Assembly: GCF_001659705.1 (NCBI RefSeq)
Contig: NZ_CP015971.1
Location: 806,001 to 870,000 of the forward strand
Source: Arachidicoccus sp. BS20
Lineage (GTDB): Bacteria > Bacteroidota > Bacteroidia > Chitinophagales > Chitinophagaceae
Direction of reading: 5' to 3'
DNA: 64,000 nucleotides
The position numbers and the translations under genes were made by a program. Below are positions 27,533 to 37,286 of the stretch, piece after piece. How positions within the stretch are numbered: the stretch's first letter is position 1; every line of letters begins with the position of its first letter. The notes under the pieces are model-generated. The model was given only the letters and a program-made list of their open reading frames with translations. It ran no database searches and was not told the origin of the DNA.

Positions 27533-27629
27533 AATATTTTGTAAAATGTTTTTATCAAAGAGCTTTTTAGAAATATTCAATAAGCAATATCTCAATATTC
27601 AATTAACATATAAACCAATAACTCCAAAA

Positions 27630-28754
27630 TCAATAATCAATCACCTGCTCCTGAATCGCTTCGGGAATTTCACGCCATTCATATTGTTGGTTACGCAACT
27701 GCGGTTCAAAACCTGCTTCTCGAATGGCGCTTTGAATGGTTTTGTATGTAAACCTGTGCGGCGCACCTGCCGCGCTTACTACGTTTTCTTCAATCATAAT
27801 GCTGCCGAAATCATTCGCGCCTGCGTGCAAACAAACCTGCGCTGTTTGTTTACCGACAGTCAACCAACTCGCCTGAATATTTTTAATATTCGGCAACATA
27901 ATTCTGCTCAATGCAATCATGCGGATATACTCATCTGCCGTTGTGAGATTATGCACACCTCGAATGCGCGTGAGCAAAGTATCTACATCCTGAAAAGTCC
28001 AGGTAATAAATGCCAAAAAGCCTTTTGCATTTTCCGGCTTTGCAGCCTGCACTTCGCGAAGTTTTACCAAATGAATAAAACGCTCTTCAATCGTTTCCAC
28101 ATGACCGAACATCATGGTTGCGCTGGTCGTTATATTCAATTGATGCGCTTCTCGCATAATGTCAAGCCATTCATCAGAGCCGCATTTTCCTTTGCTGATT
28201 AAACGGCGAACCCTGTCCACCAAAATCTCTGCGCCAGCGCCCGGCAACGTATCCAAACCTGCCCCTTTCAATGCAATCAGCACGTCGCGATGACTCATAC
28301 CTTCGAGCTTGCAAATATGCGCTACTTCCGGCGGACCGAGCGCATTTAATTTAATATTCGGAAATTCATTTTTAATAGCGCTGAAAGTGTCCACATAAAA
28401 CTGCAAACCCAATTCGGGATGATGACCACCTTGCAGCAACAATTGGTCGCCGCCGAATTTCATCATCTCAACAATCTTCTTGCGGTAGGTATCCATGCCT
28501 GTAATGTATGCATCTTTATGACCGGGAATACGGAAGAAATTACAGAACTTACAATTCGCCACACACACATTTGTCGTGTTTACATTGCGGTCAATCTGCC
28601 ACGTAACTTTTCCGTGCGGCACTTGCTTTTTACGCAGTTCGTCTGCGATAAACATTAAGTCCGTCAAGGCTGCATTGTGATACAAATACATACCTTCTTC
28701 CACAGAAAGAAATTCAAAGTCTAAGGCACGTTTATATAGTTCCGCTAAATCCAT
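27630..28754 (-). CDS. mqnC: cyclic dehypoxanthinyl futalosine synthase
   Basis: This 374-residue radical-SAM enzyme cyclises dehypoxanthine futalosine in the futalosine route to menaquinone. The [4Fe-4S] ligands are Cys64, Cys68 and Cys71 in CVANCKFC. GGDQLLLQGGHHPELGL and GLDTLPGAGAEILVDRVR are family landmarks. It indicates that this organism makes menaquinone by the futalosine pathway. A -7 box at 28774-28781 gives it its own promoter. Other mqn genes are not in the window. Confidence 0.95.
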   Translation of the reverse strand: MDLAELYKRALDFEFLSVEEGMYLYHNAALTDLMFIADELRKKQVPHGKVTWQIDRNVNTTNVCVANCKFCNFFRIPGHKDAYITGMDTYRKKIVEMMKFGGDQLLLQGGHHPELGLQFYVDTFSAIKNEFPNIKLNALGPPEVAHICKLEGMSHRDVLIALKGAGLDTLPGAGAEILVDRVRRLISKGKCGSDEWLDIMREAHQLNITTSATMMFGHVETIEERFIHLVKLREVQAAKPENAKGFLAFITWTFQDVDTLLTRIRGVHNLTTADEYIRMIALSRIMLPNIKNIQASWLTVGKQTAQVCLHAGANDFGSIMIEENVVSAAGAPHRFTYKTIQSAIREAGFEPQLRNQQYEWREIPEAIQEQVIDY

Positions 28755-28773
28755 TTCACAAATTTATAGTTTG

Positions 28774-28781
28774 CAAATTTA
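28774..28781 (-). promoter_or_regulatory. -7 box of mqnC (TAAATTTG)
   Basis: Read on the minus strand the bases are TAAATTTG, a full match to TAnnTTTG, about 20 bases upstream of the mqnC ATG at 28754. Confidence 0.5.
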
Positions 28782-28799
28782 CGAATTAAAAATACATTA

Positions 28800-30713
28800 T
28801 CAGTTACTAACCTCAAACATATGCTGCTTATCTTTCGGCAAAATGCCCAACTGAATATTCGACGGCAAATCTTTCTGATGATACAAACGGATTGTTGCTT
28901 TTTTAAAGTCTTCGGGCTTTGCTTTGTAAATATCTTCAAATACTTGCGGGTTCATATCCAGCAAAGGAAACCACGAGCTTTGCACTTGCAACATTATTTT
29001 ATGCCCTTTCTTAAAAGTGTATAAAACATCCGGCACATGGAATTTTACCAAAGTCGGTTTGTTCGGCACAAAAGGTTCGGGCTTTGAAAAGCTGTTGCGG
29101 AATTTGCCGCGCATCACTTCCGCGCGTACCAACGCCTGGTATCCGCCTGCGGGAACAATTTTATTATCGATTCTGTAATTGCTCGCTGTGTCAGGCGAAA
29201 CGTCAATCAGCTTTACAATAAAATCTGCATCTGTTCCCGAGACAGATACATATAAATTCGCAGCCACTTCGCCCGCAAGCGTTACGTCGCTGTCAAGCAC
29301 AGGCGTTTCAAACGCAAGCACATCGGGACGTTGCGAAGCAAAGCGTTGGTCGTCATCCATATAAGTAACACCTCTGTCTGCTTTGATGCCGCCTTGATAC
29401 GGAACGGGTTTATTCGGGTCGGAAATATATTCGTCATAAGAATTGGTTGCCGTAGGCGGCGTAAAAGTAACGGCATTATTTTCGTTGAAATACAACTTCG
29501 CGGGAACGATATCTTTCGATGCCCATTCTGAAAAACTGTCCCATTGATTTAAGCCCACATCGTACAACAATGCTTCGGGCAGATGCGGCAAAGGAGCATC
29601 TTTCAGATAGTGCATAAAGAAAGGGAACTGAATATTTTTCTGAAACCATTTACTTGTATTAAAGCCAAAAGGAATATCGCCCAAATGGTCCATATTTCCG
29701 CTCGCCCAGCCACCGTGATACCAGGGACCCATAATCAAAGTGTTTTGATTATTTGCATTTTTATGCTCGATGCTTTCGTAAGTATTCATTGCGCCCCATT
29801 GGTCTTCCGCATCGTAAAAGCCGCCGACCACCAGCGTTGCAGGTTTTACATTGCTCATAAATCTTCTGATGTCGCGCGCCTGCCACCATTCATCGTAGTT
29901 CGGATGCATTAAAATTGTATCCCAAAACGGAACCAGATGATGATAGTATAATTCATTCGCACGGGGAACAGTTTTCATATTGAGATAGAACTGATAATTA
30001 TCGCTGAACTTCGCATTCAACGGCGGCATTTTATCCTTATTCGGACCATTGGTCGAATTGGCAAACCAATAATCAAAATCAAATTCGTCCATCAAAAACA
30101 GGGCGCCGTTATGATGCGTATCATCTCCTAAAAACCAATTGGTTACGGGCGCTTGCGGCGATACGGCTTTAATTGCGGGATGCCCCGCCAACGCAGCGTT
30201 CGTGGCAAAAAATCCGGGATAAGAAATTCCCCACACGCCTACTTTCCCGTTGTTGTGCGGAATATTTTTTATTAACCAATCAACAGCGTCATACGTGTCG
30301 GAAGCTTCATCATGTTGCGCGCCCTTTTTATTTTCTATAAAAGGGGTAATCTCCGTCCAGTTACCTTCGCTGTGATGCTTTCCGCGTACATCCTGATAAA
30401 CAAAAATAAACCCTTCGGTAGTGAAATCCGGCGATGGTCCAAGCGAATAAGGATATTTATCTTCGCCGTAAGGCGCAACGGAATAACAGGTTCTTTCCAT
30501 CATAAACGGATAAGATTTTGCAGTGTCCTTTGGTGTGTAAACTGCCGTAAACAACTTAACACCGTCGCGCATCGGAATCATGTATTCGTGTTTGGTATAA
30601 TGCGTGCGTACAAAGGAAGTGTCAAACGGTAAGGTTCGCTGGCGTCGCTGTGCATAAATACTACTGAACAACAGGAATAAGAATACAGGGAAAATGATAA
30701 CTTTTCTCATCAT
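28800..30713 (-). CDS. CocE/NonD family secreted hydrolase
   Basis: This 637-residue exported serine hydrolase belongs to the X-Pro dipeptidyl-peptidase S15/CocE fold. Its N-terminal signal peptide ends near SSIYAQ. The nucleophile motif is GISYPG in VGVWGISYPGFFA, and the C-terminal jelly-roll begins around the VTLAGEVAANLYVS segment. Members hydrolyse cocaine-like esters, glutaryl-acylase substrates or X-Pro peptides. Two consecutive ATGs at 30713 and 30710 are possible starts. It is divergent from rpsA. Confidence 0.9.
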   Translation of the reverse strand: MMRKVIIFPVFLFLLFSSIYAQRRQRTLPFDTSFVRTHYTKHEYMIPMRDGVKLFTAVYTPKDTAKSYPFMMERTCYSVAPYGEDKYPYSLGPSPDFTTEGFIFVYQDVRGKHHSEGNWTEITPFIENKKGAQHDEASDTYDAVDWLIKNIPHNNGKVGVWGISYPGFFATNAALAGHPAIKAVSPQAPVTNWFLGDDTHHNGALFLMDEFDFDYWFANSTNGPNKDKMPPLNAKFSDNYQFYLNMKTVPRANELYYHHLVPFWDTILMHPNYDEWWQARDIRRFMSNVKPATLVVGGFYDAEDQWGAMNTYESIEHKNANNQNTLIMGPWYHGGWASGNMDHLGDIPFGFNTSKWFQKNIQFPFFMHYLKDAPLPHLPEALLYDVGLNQWDSFSEWASKDIVPAKLYFNENNAVTFTPPTATNSYDEYISDPNKPVPYQGGIKADRGVTYMDDDQRFASQRPDVLAFETPVLDSDVTLAGEVAANLYVSVSGTDADFIVKLIDVSPDTASNYRIDNKIVPAGGYQALVRAEVMRGKFRNSFSKPEPFVPNKPTLVKFHVPDVLYTFKKGHKIMLQVQSSWFPLLDMNPQVFEDIYKAKPEDFKKATIRLYHQKDLPSNIQLGILPKDKQHMFEVSN

Positions 30714-30871
30714 AAAAAATTTAGAAGCAGCTAAAGATAGGAATTGTTATGAAATATTGTTAGGTAAAAAGAAAACACATTTGACAAATACATTTCATTT
30801 TACATCATTTTTCAAAAAAAAGTCTCTGCCTTCAAATTCTTTTGAAATCCTCATAAATGCTGAAAAATGCT

Positions 30872-30879
30872 TATCTTTG
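30872..30879 (+). promoter_or_regulatory. -7 box of rpsA (TATCTTTG)
   Basis: TATCTTTG is a perfect TAnnTTTG match 35 bases before the rpsA ATG at 30915. A TTTG lies upstream at 30841-30844, though the spacer of 27 bases is longer than usual. Confidence 0.55.
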
Positions 30880-30914
30880 CAACCCCGAAATAAAAACCCT
30901 TCGGGAATTTTAAG

Positions 30915-32798
30915 ATGAGTGAAAACAATATTGTTAATCAAAACGCTGAACAGGAAGTAGCGGCAACGGTTGAAACCGAAGCTACAACAGCGACAACAAA
31001 TGTTCCTGAAATTGCTGAAACAGCACACGACGATTTCGATTGGTCTATTGACAAACGCAATGTTTCTCATTATTCCAAAGAAGAAAAAGAAAAATTCGAC
31101 AAAGTGTACGAAAACACTTTCGTGCAAATTGAAGACGGCGAACTGGTAAACGGCACTATCGTTGGTCTTACCAAAACCGATGCTGTAGTAAACATTGGCT
31201 TCAAAAGCGACGGCTTAATTTCTCTGAACGAATTCCGTGACTTACCCGGCACAAAAATCGGCGACGAAGTAGAAGTAATGGTGGTAGAAAAAGAAGACCG
31301 CCAGGGTAATCTTCACCTTAGCCGTAAATCTGCACGTACGCACCGCGCTTGGGAACGCATTGTGGAAGTAAACAAAACAGGCGAAATTGTTACAGGTTTG
31401 GTTACCAGCAAAACAAAAGGCGGCTTGATTGTAGATATCTTTGGCATGGAAACTTTCTTGCCGGGTTCTCAAATCGACGTGAAGCCTGTTACTGACTACG
31501 ACCAATTCGTAGGCAAAACAATGGAATTCAAAGTAGTGAAGGTAAACGAAACTATCAAGAATGCCGTTGTATCGCACAAAGCGCTTATCGAAAGCGATAT
31601 AGAAGCACAACGCGCGCAAATCATCAGCCAATTGGAAAAAGGACAGGTGTTGGAAGGAACTGTAAAAAACATTACAGACTTCGGCGCGTTCATGGACTTG
31701 GGCGGATTGGATGGTTTGTTGTACATCACAGATATTTCCTGGGGCAGAATTTCCCACCCGGCAGAGGTGTTGAAATTAGACCAGAAAATTCAAGTGGTTG
31801 TATTGGATTTCGACGACGACAAAAAACGTATCAGCCTTGGCTTGAAACAATTGACTCCGCATCCTTGGGATGTGTTGCCTGAAACAATTGTTGAAGGTGC
31901 AGTTGTAAAAGGCAAAGTGGTTAATATCGAAGATTACGGTGCATTCCTGGAAATTCTTCCGGGTGTTGAAGGTTTGGTTCACGTGAGTGAAATCACTTGG
32001 GCTAACACGCCTATCAATGCAAAAGAATTTTTCAAGCTCGGCGACGAATACGAAGCTAAAGTGGTAACACTTGATAAAGATGCGCGCAAAATGAGCCTTT
32101 CTATCAAACAATTGACAGAAGACCCGTGGAGCACAATCGAAGATAAATTCCCTGAAGAAAGCAAACACAAAGGTTTGGTTAAAAACATCACTCCGTACGG
32201 CGTGTTTGTTGAACTTGAACCGGGCATCGGCGGTATGATTCACATCAGCGATTTGAGCTGGTTGAAACGTTTCAACCATCCATCCGAATATGTGAAAGTG
32301 GGCGATGAAATCGACACCATCATTTTGTCTATCGACAAAGAAAACCGCAAATTGCAGTTGGGACACAAACAATTGGAAGAAGACCCCTGGAATGCTTTGG
32401 AAGATACATTTGCAGTAGGCACTAAGCTGGAAGCAACTGTTACCCGCAAAGATGAAAAAGGCGCTTTGGTACAATTGCCTTACGGAATTGAAGGTTTTGT
32501 TCCTAATCGTCATTTAGCTAAACAAGACGGCACAAGCCTGAATGTTGACGATACTGCGGAATTCGTTGTAATCGAATTTGACAGAAACGAAAAACGCATT
32601 GTATTGAGTCATGCCCGCGTGTGGGAACAGGCAGAAGCTGAAGTAAAAGAAGTAGCTAAGAAAGAAGCTAAAGCAGAAGCAGAAAGTACTAAGAAAGCTG
32701 TAAAAGCTATTCAAAGCAAAGTTGAAAAAACAACTTTGGGCGACCTCGGCGCTTTGGCAGATATTAAAGCTAAATTGAAATCAGAAGAAGATAAATAA
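30915..32798 (+). CDS. rpsA: 30S ribosomal protein S1
   Basis: This 627-residue RNA-binding ribosomal protein helps load mRNA on the 30S subunit. About six S1 (OB-fold) domains follow an acidic N-terminal extension. Repeats are recognisable by KxxDxGAFxxxxGxxGLxHxSxI-like segments such as NITDFGAFMDLGGLDGLLYI, NIEDYGAFLEILPGVEGLV and NITPYGVFVELEPGIGGMIH. The C-terminal ~60 residues are Lys/Ala/Glu rich. The gene ends in a strong terminator. Confidence 0.97.
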   Translation: MSENNIVNQNAEQEVAATVETEATTATTNVPEIAETAHDDFDWSIDKRNVSHYSKEEKEKFDKVYENTFVQIEDGELVNGTIVGLTKTDAVVNIGFKSDGLISLNEFRDLPGTKIGDEVEVMVVEKEDRQGNLHLSRKSARTHRAWERIVEVNKTGEIVTGLVTSKTKGGLIVDIFGMETFLPGSQIDVKPVTDYDQFVGKTMEFKVVKVNETIKNAVVSHKALIESDIEAQRAQIISQLEKGQVLEGTVKNITDFGAFMDLGGLDGLLYITDISWGRISHPAEVLKLDQKIQVVVLDFDDDKKRISLGLKQLTPHPWDVLPETIVEGAVVKGKVVNIEDYGAFLEILPGVEGLVHVSEITWANTPINAKEFFKLGDEYEAKVVTLDKDARKMSLSIKQLTEDPWSTIEDKFPEESKHKGLVKNITPYGVFVELEPGIGGMIHISDLSWLKRFNHPSEYVKVGDEIDTIILSIDKENRKLQLGHKQLEEDPWNALEDTFAVGTKLEATVTRKDEKGALVQLPYGIEGFVPNRHLAKQDGTSLNVDDTAEFVVIEFDRNEKRIVLSHARVWEQAEAEVKEVAKKEAKAEAESTKKAVKAIQSKVEKTTLGDLGALADIKAKLKSEEDK

Positions 32799-32822
32799 TA
32801 ATTACATCTTCTCATAACACAA

Positions 32823-32854
32823 AAATGCCTCGCAAATTTTGCGGGGCATTTTTT
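32823..32854 (+). terminator. rpsA intrinsic terminator
   Basis: AAATGCCTCGC, a short A/T loop and GCGGGGCATTT form a stable stem followed by a run of T. It lies about 25 bases after the rpsA stop. Confidence 0.9.
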
Positions 32855-32892
32855 GTTGCAAGGTTGTACATTTACCCTTCAAAGATTTTTAT

Positions 32893-34281
32893 ATGAAAAA
32901 GTACTTCATTGTTTTAGCAACTATATTTTTCGTTTATCAAACTAAAGCCCAAATAAGACTGCCAAATATCTTATCCGATGGAATGGTTTTACAACAAAAT
33001 TCAGAGGTAAATCTTTGGGGTTGGGGTGACCCGGCAGAAAAAATTTCCATACAACCTTCATGGACAAAAGACACCGTAAAAACCATAACAGATGGTAACG
33101 GAAAATGGAATGTCCAACTTCACACGCCAAAAGCAGGCGGACCTTATTCTATTACATTTAAAGATTACAATACCATTGTTTTACATAATGTCTGGCTTGG
33201 CGAAGTTTGGATTTGCTCAGGACAATCTAACATGGAATTTACCTACAACTGGCGCAATTCTCCGGACATTGCAGCAGATTTTCCTACCTGTAATCAGTTG
33301 CAGTTGCATTTCTTCAAAGTTCCTCGAACAACAGCGCAATATCCACAGGACAATTGCGGCGGAAATTGGTTAAACTGCGATTCCAATACATTGAAAAATT
33401 TTAGCGCGGTCGCATATTTCTTTGGAAAGAAGTTAGATAAAAATCTGAATGTTCCCATCGGACTGATTTCTTCCAACTGGGGCGGAACGCCTGCGGAAGT
33501 ATGGACACCGAAAAATGTGATTAATAAAAATCCATTCCTAAAAAAATGGCAGCAAAAACTGAAACCCTCCGATAGTTGGACTACGTCTTCCGGCTTTGCT
33601 TATAATGCGATGATTTATCCACTGAAAAATTTTAAAATAGCAGGAGCCATCTGGTATCAGGGCGAATCGAATGTGGATACTTATCAATCTTATTCGGAAT
33701 TGTTTAAAGATCTGATTCTGTCATGGCGCAGGTCCTGGCATTATGAATTACCTTTTTATTTTGTGCAAATTGCACCTTTTTCTTACGGAACAAAAGATGG
33801 AGCGGCTTACATAAGACAAGCACAAACAGATGCACTTCAATTGCCGAACACAGGAATGGTCATTACTTCCGATTTAGCAGAAGACACTTCTGACATTCAT
33901 CCGCATTACAAGCACGAAGTCGGTTACAGGCTCGCGGAAATTGCATTGAATAAAACATATCATCTTGCGAATTTTCACAATTTCTCTCCTATGTACGAAT
34001 CTTATCATTTGGATAAAAATAAAATAGTGATACAACTAAACAATGCAGAACAAGGCGTGTATTGCAAAGACAAAACGATAAGAAACATGTATATTGCCGG
34101 AGCGGACAGCGTATTTTATCCTGCCGAAACAAAATTAGCAGGAAACACCATTATCGTTTACAATAAAAATATTGCAAAACCGAAAACTGTAAAATACGGA
34201 TTTGACAATACACGGATGGGCAATATTTTTTCCAAAGGAAATAATATGCCGGTCGCGCCTTTCTTTATCAAAATAGAATAA
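32893..34281 (+). CDS. secreted sialate O-acetylesterase (SGNH-type)
   Basis: The product has 462 residues from ATG 32893, which begins the signal peptide ending near QTKAQ. It removes O-acetyl groups from sialic acid or other carbohydrates. Landmarks are the Ser nucleophile in CSGQSNMEF, GAIWYQGESN, and the Asp/His end motif SDIHPHYKHEVGYRLAEIAL. The N-terminal ~100 residues form a beta-rich domain typical of the family. It is convergent with the M28 peptidase gene with only four bases between stops. Confidence 0.92.
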   Translation: MKKYFIVLATIFFVYQTKAQIRLPNILSDGMVLQQNSEVNLWGWGDPAEKISIQPSWTKDTVKTITDGNGKWNVQLHTPKAGGPYSITFKDYNTIVLHNVWLGEVWICSGQSNMEFTYNWRNSPDIAADFPTCNQLQLHFFKVPRTTAQYPQDNCGGNWLNCDSNTLKNFSAVAYFFGKKLDKNLNVPIGLISSNWGGTPAEVWTPKNVINKNPFLKKWQQKLKPSDSWTTSSGFAYNAMIYPLKNFKIAGAIWYQGESNVDTYQSYSELFKDLILSWRRSWHYELPFYFVQIAPFSYGTKDGAAYIRQAQTDALQLPNTGMVITSDLAEDTSDIHPHYKHEVGYRLAEIALNKTYHLANFHNFSPMYESYHLDKNKIVIQLNNAEQGVYCKDKTIRNMYIAGADSVFYPAETKLAGNTIIVYNKNIAKPKTVKYGFDNTRMGNIFSKGNNMPVAPFFIKIE

Positions 34282-34285
34282 GAAA

Positions 34286-35641
34286 TTAACGTCCCGGCAT
34301 CGGCACGACAGGCAGACTTTCATTGCCCGATTCGTTCACGCTTTGCACGGCAAAGAAATAATTGTCTTTTGAATATGGCAATTCAATAGATGTGCTTGTT
34401 GTGAAGATTTTCTTTTGCCACACCGCACTCGAGGTTTCTCGCATCAGTACATAATAACCTTTTACATTGCCGGTTTTCGGCGCTTTCCACGAGAGTAATG
34501 TGCTGTTGGTCAATTTTCGTACTTCTACCGAAACATCTGTAGGAACAGACGGAGCCTTTGCAAGATTTGCAAGGTTGCACAAATTCAACGCCGTATTTTT
34601 TCGCAGGTAGTCAAAATCCACAAACTCCGTTAAATCTCCGTATTGAATCCCATTTTCTTTTCTCACATCCTGATGCTGATGGTTAAAATTTTCATTCATT
34701 TCCGTGATGCGCACAGCCGTAAAACCATTATCAAGAAAAGGAACATGGTCGCCGCTACGCAAAAAACGGTCGATTCTGTAAATTAATTTGACTTCAAGAT
34801 TGTCCACATAACGCTCGCCTGTTTCTTTCACATAACGCGCAAGTTCTCTCGACTTGCTGTCATTTTCCAAACCGAGCTGCCGTATTATTCTGATTTCTCT
34901 TTCAGATGCATTTGCCGGAATACCTTCGCTGAAAACACGCACTTGCGTGTTGTTGATGATATTTGTTTCGTTGCTGTTATTGCTGCCGACAATATCATTG
35001 TTCAGCATAGCCTCTACATTCCAGTTTTCCTTTTTTGCACGTTCTGCTAAATGATGCGAACCGAACAGACCTTGTTCTTCGCCGCTTACAGTAACAAAAA
35101 TTATCGTCGCCGGAAACCGGTGCTTACTCATAATTCTCGCACATTCGATAACAGCTGCACTCCCGCTTCCGTCGTCGTTTGCACCCGGTGCATCATTGGT
35201 GCTGTCCATGACATCTGTACGGCGACTGTCTAAATGCCCGCTGATAATAAAAATGCGCCGGTCAGCAGTATCCGTACCTTTCAATACAGCCATTACATTG
35301 CCCAACACTACATTTCTGTTGATACGTTTCCCGTCCGATGGCACGGTAAATGTATCAATGTATGCGCTCAATCTGCCTCCTGATTGTTTGGCAAACGAAT
35401 TGAATTTTCCAAGCACCCAATTGCGTGCCGCGCCAATGCCTTTGGTTGCACTCGTTTGATTACTCAATGTGCTTCGCGTACCGAAAGCCACCAACGATTT
35501 GATATAAGATTGCAAAGAATCTGCATTTACCTGTTGAACCATTTGTTCAATTTCTGCATCGTGCTGAATAATGGTTTGTGCAAAGAGACAATTGCAAAAT
35601 GCAACACAGAACAATAAAAAAGAAAACTTTTTCATTCGCAT
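34286..35641 (-). CDS. secreted M28 family zinc peptidase with fibronectin type III domain
   Basis: The product has 451 residues. The signal peptide (from MRMKKFSFLL to CLFAQ) is followed by the M28 catalytic domain with zinc ligands and acid/base residues in SGHLDSRR, PGANDDGSGSA, SGEEQGLFGS and LNNDIVGSN. The last ~85 residues, starting PSVPTDVSVEVRK, look like a fibronectin type III domain. ATGs at 35641 and 35635 are both plausible. The promoter region contains the inverted-repeat element at 35662-35712 shared with the thioredoxin-like gene. Confidence 0.92.
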   Translation of the reverse strand: MRMKKFSFLLFCVAFCNCLFAQTIIQHDAEIEQMVQQVNADSLQSYIKSLVAFGTRSTLSNQTSATKGIGAARNWVLGKFNSFAKQSGGRLSAYIDTFTVPSDGKRINRNVVLGNVMAVLKGTDTADRRIFIISGHLDSRRTDVMDSTNDAPGANDDGSGSAAVIECARIMSKHRFPATIIFVTVSGEEQGLFGSHHLAERAKKENWNVEAMLNNDIVGSNNSNETNIINNTQVRVFSEGIPANASEREIRIIRQLGLENDSKSRELARYVKETGERYVDNLEVKLIYRIDRFLRSGDHVPFLDNGFTAVRITEMNENFNHQHQDVRKENGIQYGDLTEFVDFDYLRKNTALNLCNLANLAKAPSVPTDVSVEVRKLTNSTLLSWKAPKTGNVKGYYVLMRETSSAVWQKKIFTTSTSIELPYSKDNYFFAVQSVNESGNESLPVVPMPGR

Positions 35642-35661
35642 AGTTTTTATAGTTAAATGAA

Positions 35662-35712
35662 AATGAGCCAAATAATTGTTGCTTTGGTTGTGCAAAAATA
35701 TCTTGGCTCATT
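35662..35712 (-). repeat. inverted-repeat-bounded element, copy 2
   Basis: The 51-base segment begins AATGAGC and ends GCTCATT and is similar to 18514-18565. On the minus strand it contains TATTTTTG (35700-35693), a perfect -7 box, so its downstream half would form the first part of the M28 peptidase mRNA leader. Confidence 0.55.
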
Positions 35713-35746
35713 CACAATAATTCAGCTTTAGGACTTCTCAAAAATC

Positions 35747-37249
35747 CTATCCATTCGCAATTACCATATTCTCATCCTTGCTTTCCAATAAAGACGCACC
35801 CATTAAAAACTCATCCACCCGCCTTGCGCATTCGCGTCCTTCGCTGATAGCCCAAACCACGAGCGACTGACCGCGGCGCATATCGCCGCAGGCAAATATT
35901 TTCGTGATATTGGTACGATAGCTTTGTTCTGTCGCACGCACGTTTCCTTTGGTATCGAGTTCAACGCCTAAATCTTCCAGCAAGCCGTTATGTTCCGGAT
36001 GCGCAAAACCGATGGCGAGCAATGCCAATTCGCATGGCAGTTCGCGTTCCGTGCCCGGCACTTCGTAATATTGTATGCGTTTCCCTTTTTCGATTTTCCA
36101 TTCCAAATCTACCACTTTGATGGCGCGTAAATTTCCGTTTTCGTCGCCCAGAAATTCTTTCGTACCGATTGCCCAATGTCTTTCCACACCTTCTTCGTGT
36201 GAAGAGGATGTTCTTAAAACCATCGGGTAAAGCGGCCAAGGATTGTATTCATCTCTGTCTTCAGGCGGCAACGGCGCGCGCGCAAAAAGACGAATAGATT
36301 TTGCATTTTGGCGATTTGCCGTTCCTACGCAATCGCTTCCTGTGTCGCCGCCGCCGATGATAATAACGTTTTTGTTTGTCGCAATAATTTCTTCCTCCGC
36401 AACATTGCTTTCAATCTTCGGCAACGCCAACGGGTCTTTGGATGCGTTGCGTTTATTTTGTTGCTTAAGATAAGGCATTGCAAAATGAACGCCTTTCAAT
36501 TCTCTGCCGCGCAAAGGCAAATCAATCGGCTCATTGGCGCCGCCGCAAAGCACGACCGCATTGAACTCGCGCAGAATATCATTCATCTTCACATTCACGC
36601 CTACGTTGGCATTGTACTTAAATACAATACCTTCTTGTTCCATCAATGCAATCCTTCTGTCAATTACATTTTTTTCCAGTTTAAAATCGGGAATGCCATA
36701 GCGCAGCAATCCGCCCGCAGCATCGTCTCGTTCAAAAACGGTAACGGAATGCCCGGCTTCGTTGAGTTGCGCAGCCGCTGCCAATCCCGCAGGTCCCGAA
36801 CCAATCACGGCAACTTTTTTTCCTGTGCGAACGATTGCCGTGCGCGGTTTTACCAAGCCTAAATCAAACGCTTTTTCGATGATGTGTTTTTCAATTTCTT
36901 CAATCGCAACCGGAGGTTGGTTGATACCCAGCACACATGCGCTTTCGCAAGGCGCAGGACAAATTCTTCCCGTAAACTCAGGGAAATTATTGGTAGATGA
37001 AAGTACTTCATAAGCCTCTTTCCAATCCTTGCGATAAACGGCATCGTTAAATTCAGGAATCACATTACCCAACGGACAACCGCTGTGGCAAAACGGAACG
37101 CCGCAGTTCATGCAGCGCGCAGCCTGCTCATTCAACATTTTATCCGAATACAACGATTCAAATTCCTTGTAATCTTTCACACGCTCTTCCACGCTCTTTT
37201 TCTTCGGAAGCTCTCTGGTAAATTCTAAAAATCCTGTTGTTTTACCCAT
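35747..37249 (-). CDS. gltD: glutamate synthase (NADPH) small subunit
   Basis: This 500-residue flavoprotein passes electrons from NADPH to the large subunit for glutamate synthesis. The N-terminal iron-sulfur ligands are in CMNCGVPFCHSGCPLGN. Two dinucleotide-binding motifs follow, VIGSGPAGLAAAAQL for FAD and IIGGGDTGSDCVG for NADPH, and the end has ACGDMRRGQSLVVWAI. It lies downstream of gltB on the same strand, with a 115-residue membrane-protein gene between them. Confidence 0.97.
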   Translation of the reverse strand: MGKTTGFLEFTRELPKKKSVEERVKDYKEFESLYSDKMLNEQAARCMNCGVPFCHSGCPLGNVIPEFNDAVYRKDWKEAYEVLSSTNNFPEFTGRICPAPCESACVLGINQPPVAIEEIEKHIIEKAFDLGLVKPRTAIVRTGKKVAVIGSGPAGLAAAAQLNEAGHSVTVFERDDAAGGLLRYGIPDFKLEKNVIDRRIALMEQEGIVFKYNANVGVNVKMNDILREFNAVVLCGGANEPIDLPLRGRELKGVHFAMPYLKQQNKRNASKDPLALPKIESNVAEEEIIATNKNVIIIGGGDTGSDCVGTANRQNAKSIRLFARAPLPPEDRDEYNPWPLYPMVLRTSSSHEEGVERHWAIGTKEFLGDENGNLRAIKVVDLEWKIEKGKRIQYYEVPGTERELPCELALLAIGFAHPEHNGLLEDLGVELDTKGNVRATEQSYRTNITKIFACGDMRRGQSLVVWAISEGRECARRVDEFLMGASLLESKDENMVIANG

Positions 37250-37286
37250 CTTTGATTTATGATTTAAGATGTATGATTTGTGGTTT

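Noticed and set aside
27486-28202. 238-codon plus-strand frame across the tmRNA 5' end and opposite mqnC
   Set aside because: It overlaps two secure genes on the other strand and its translation has no protein-like motifs.
31242-32513. Long minus-strand open frames opposite rpsA
   Set aside because: They are antisense to the S1 repeats, rich in Phe and Cys, and have no recognisable family or start context.
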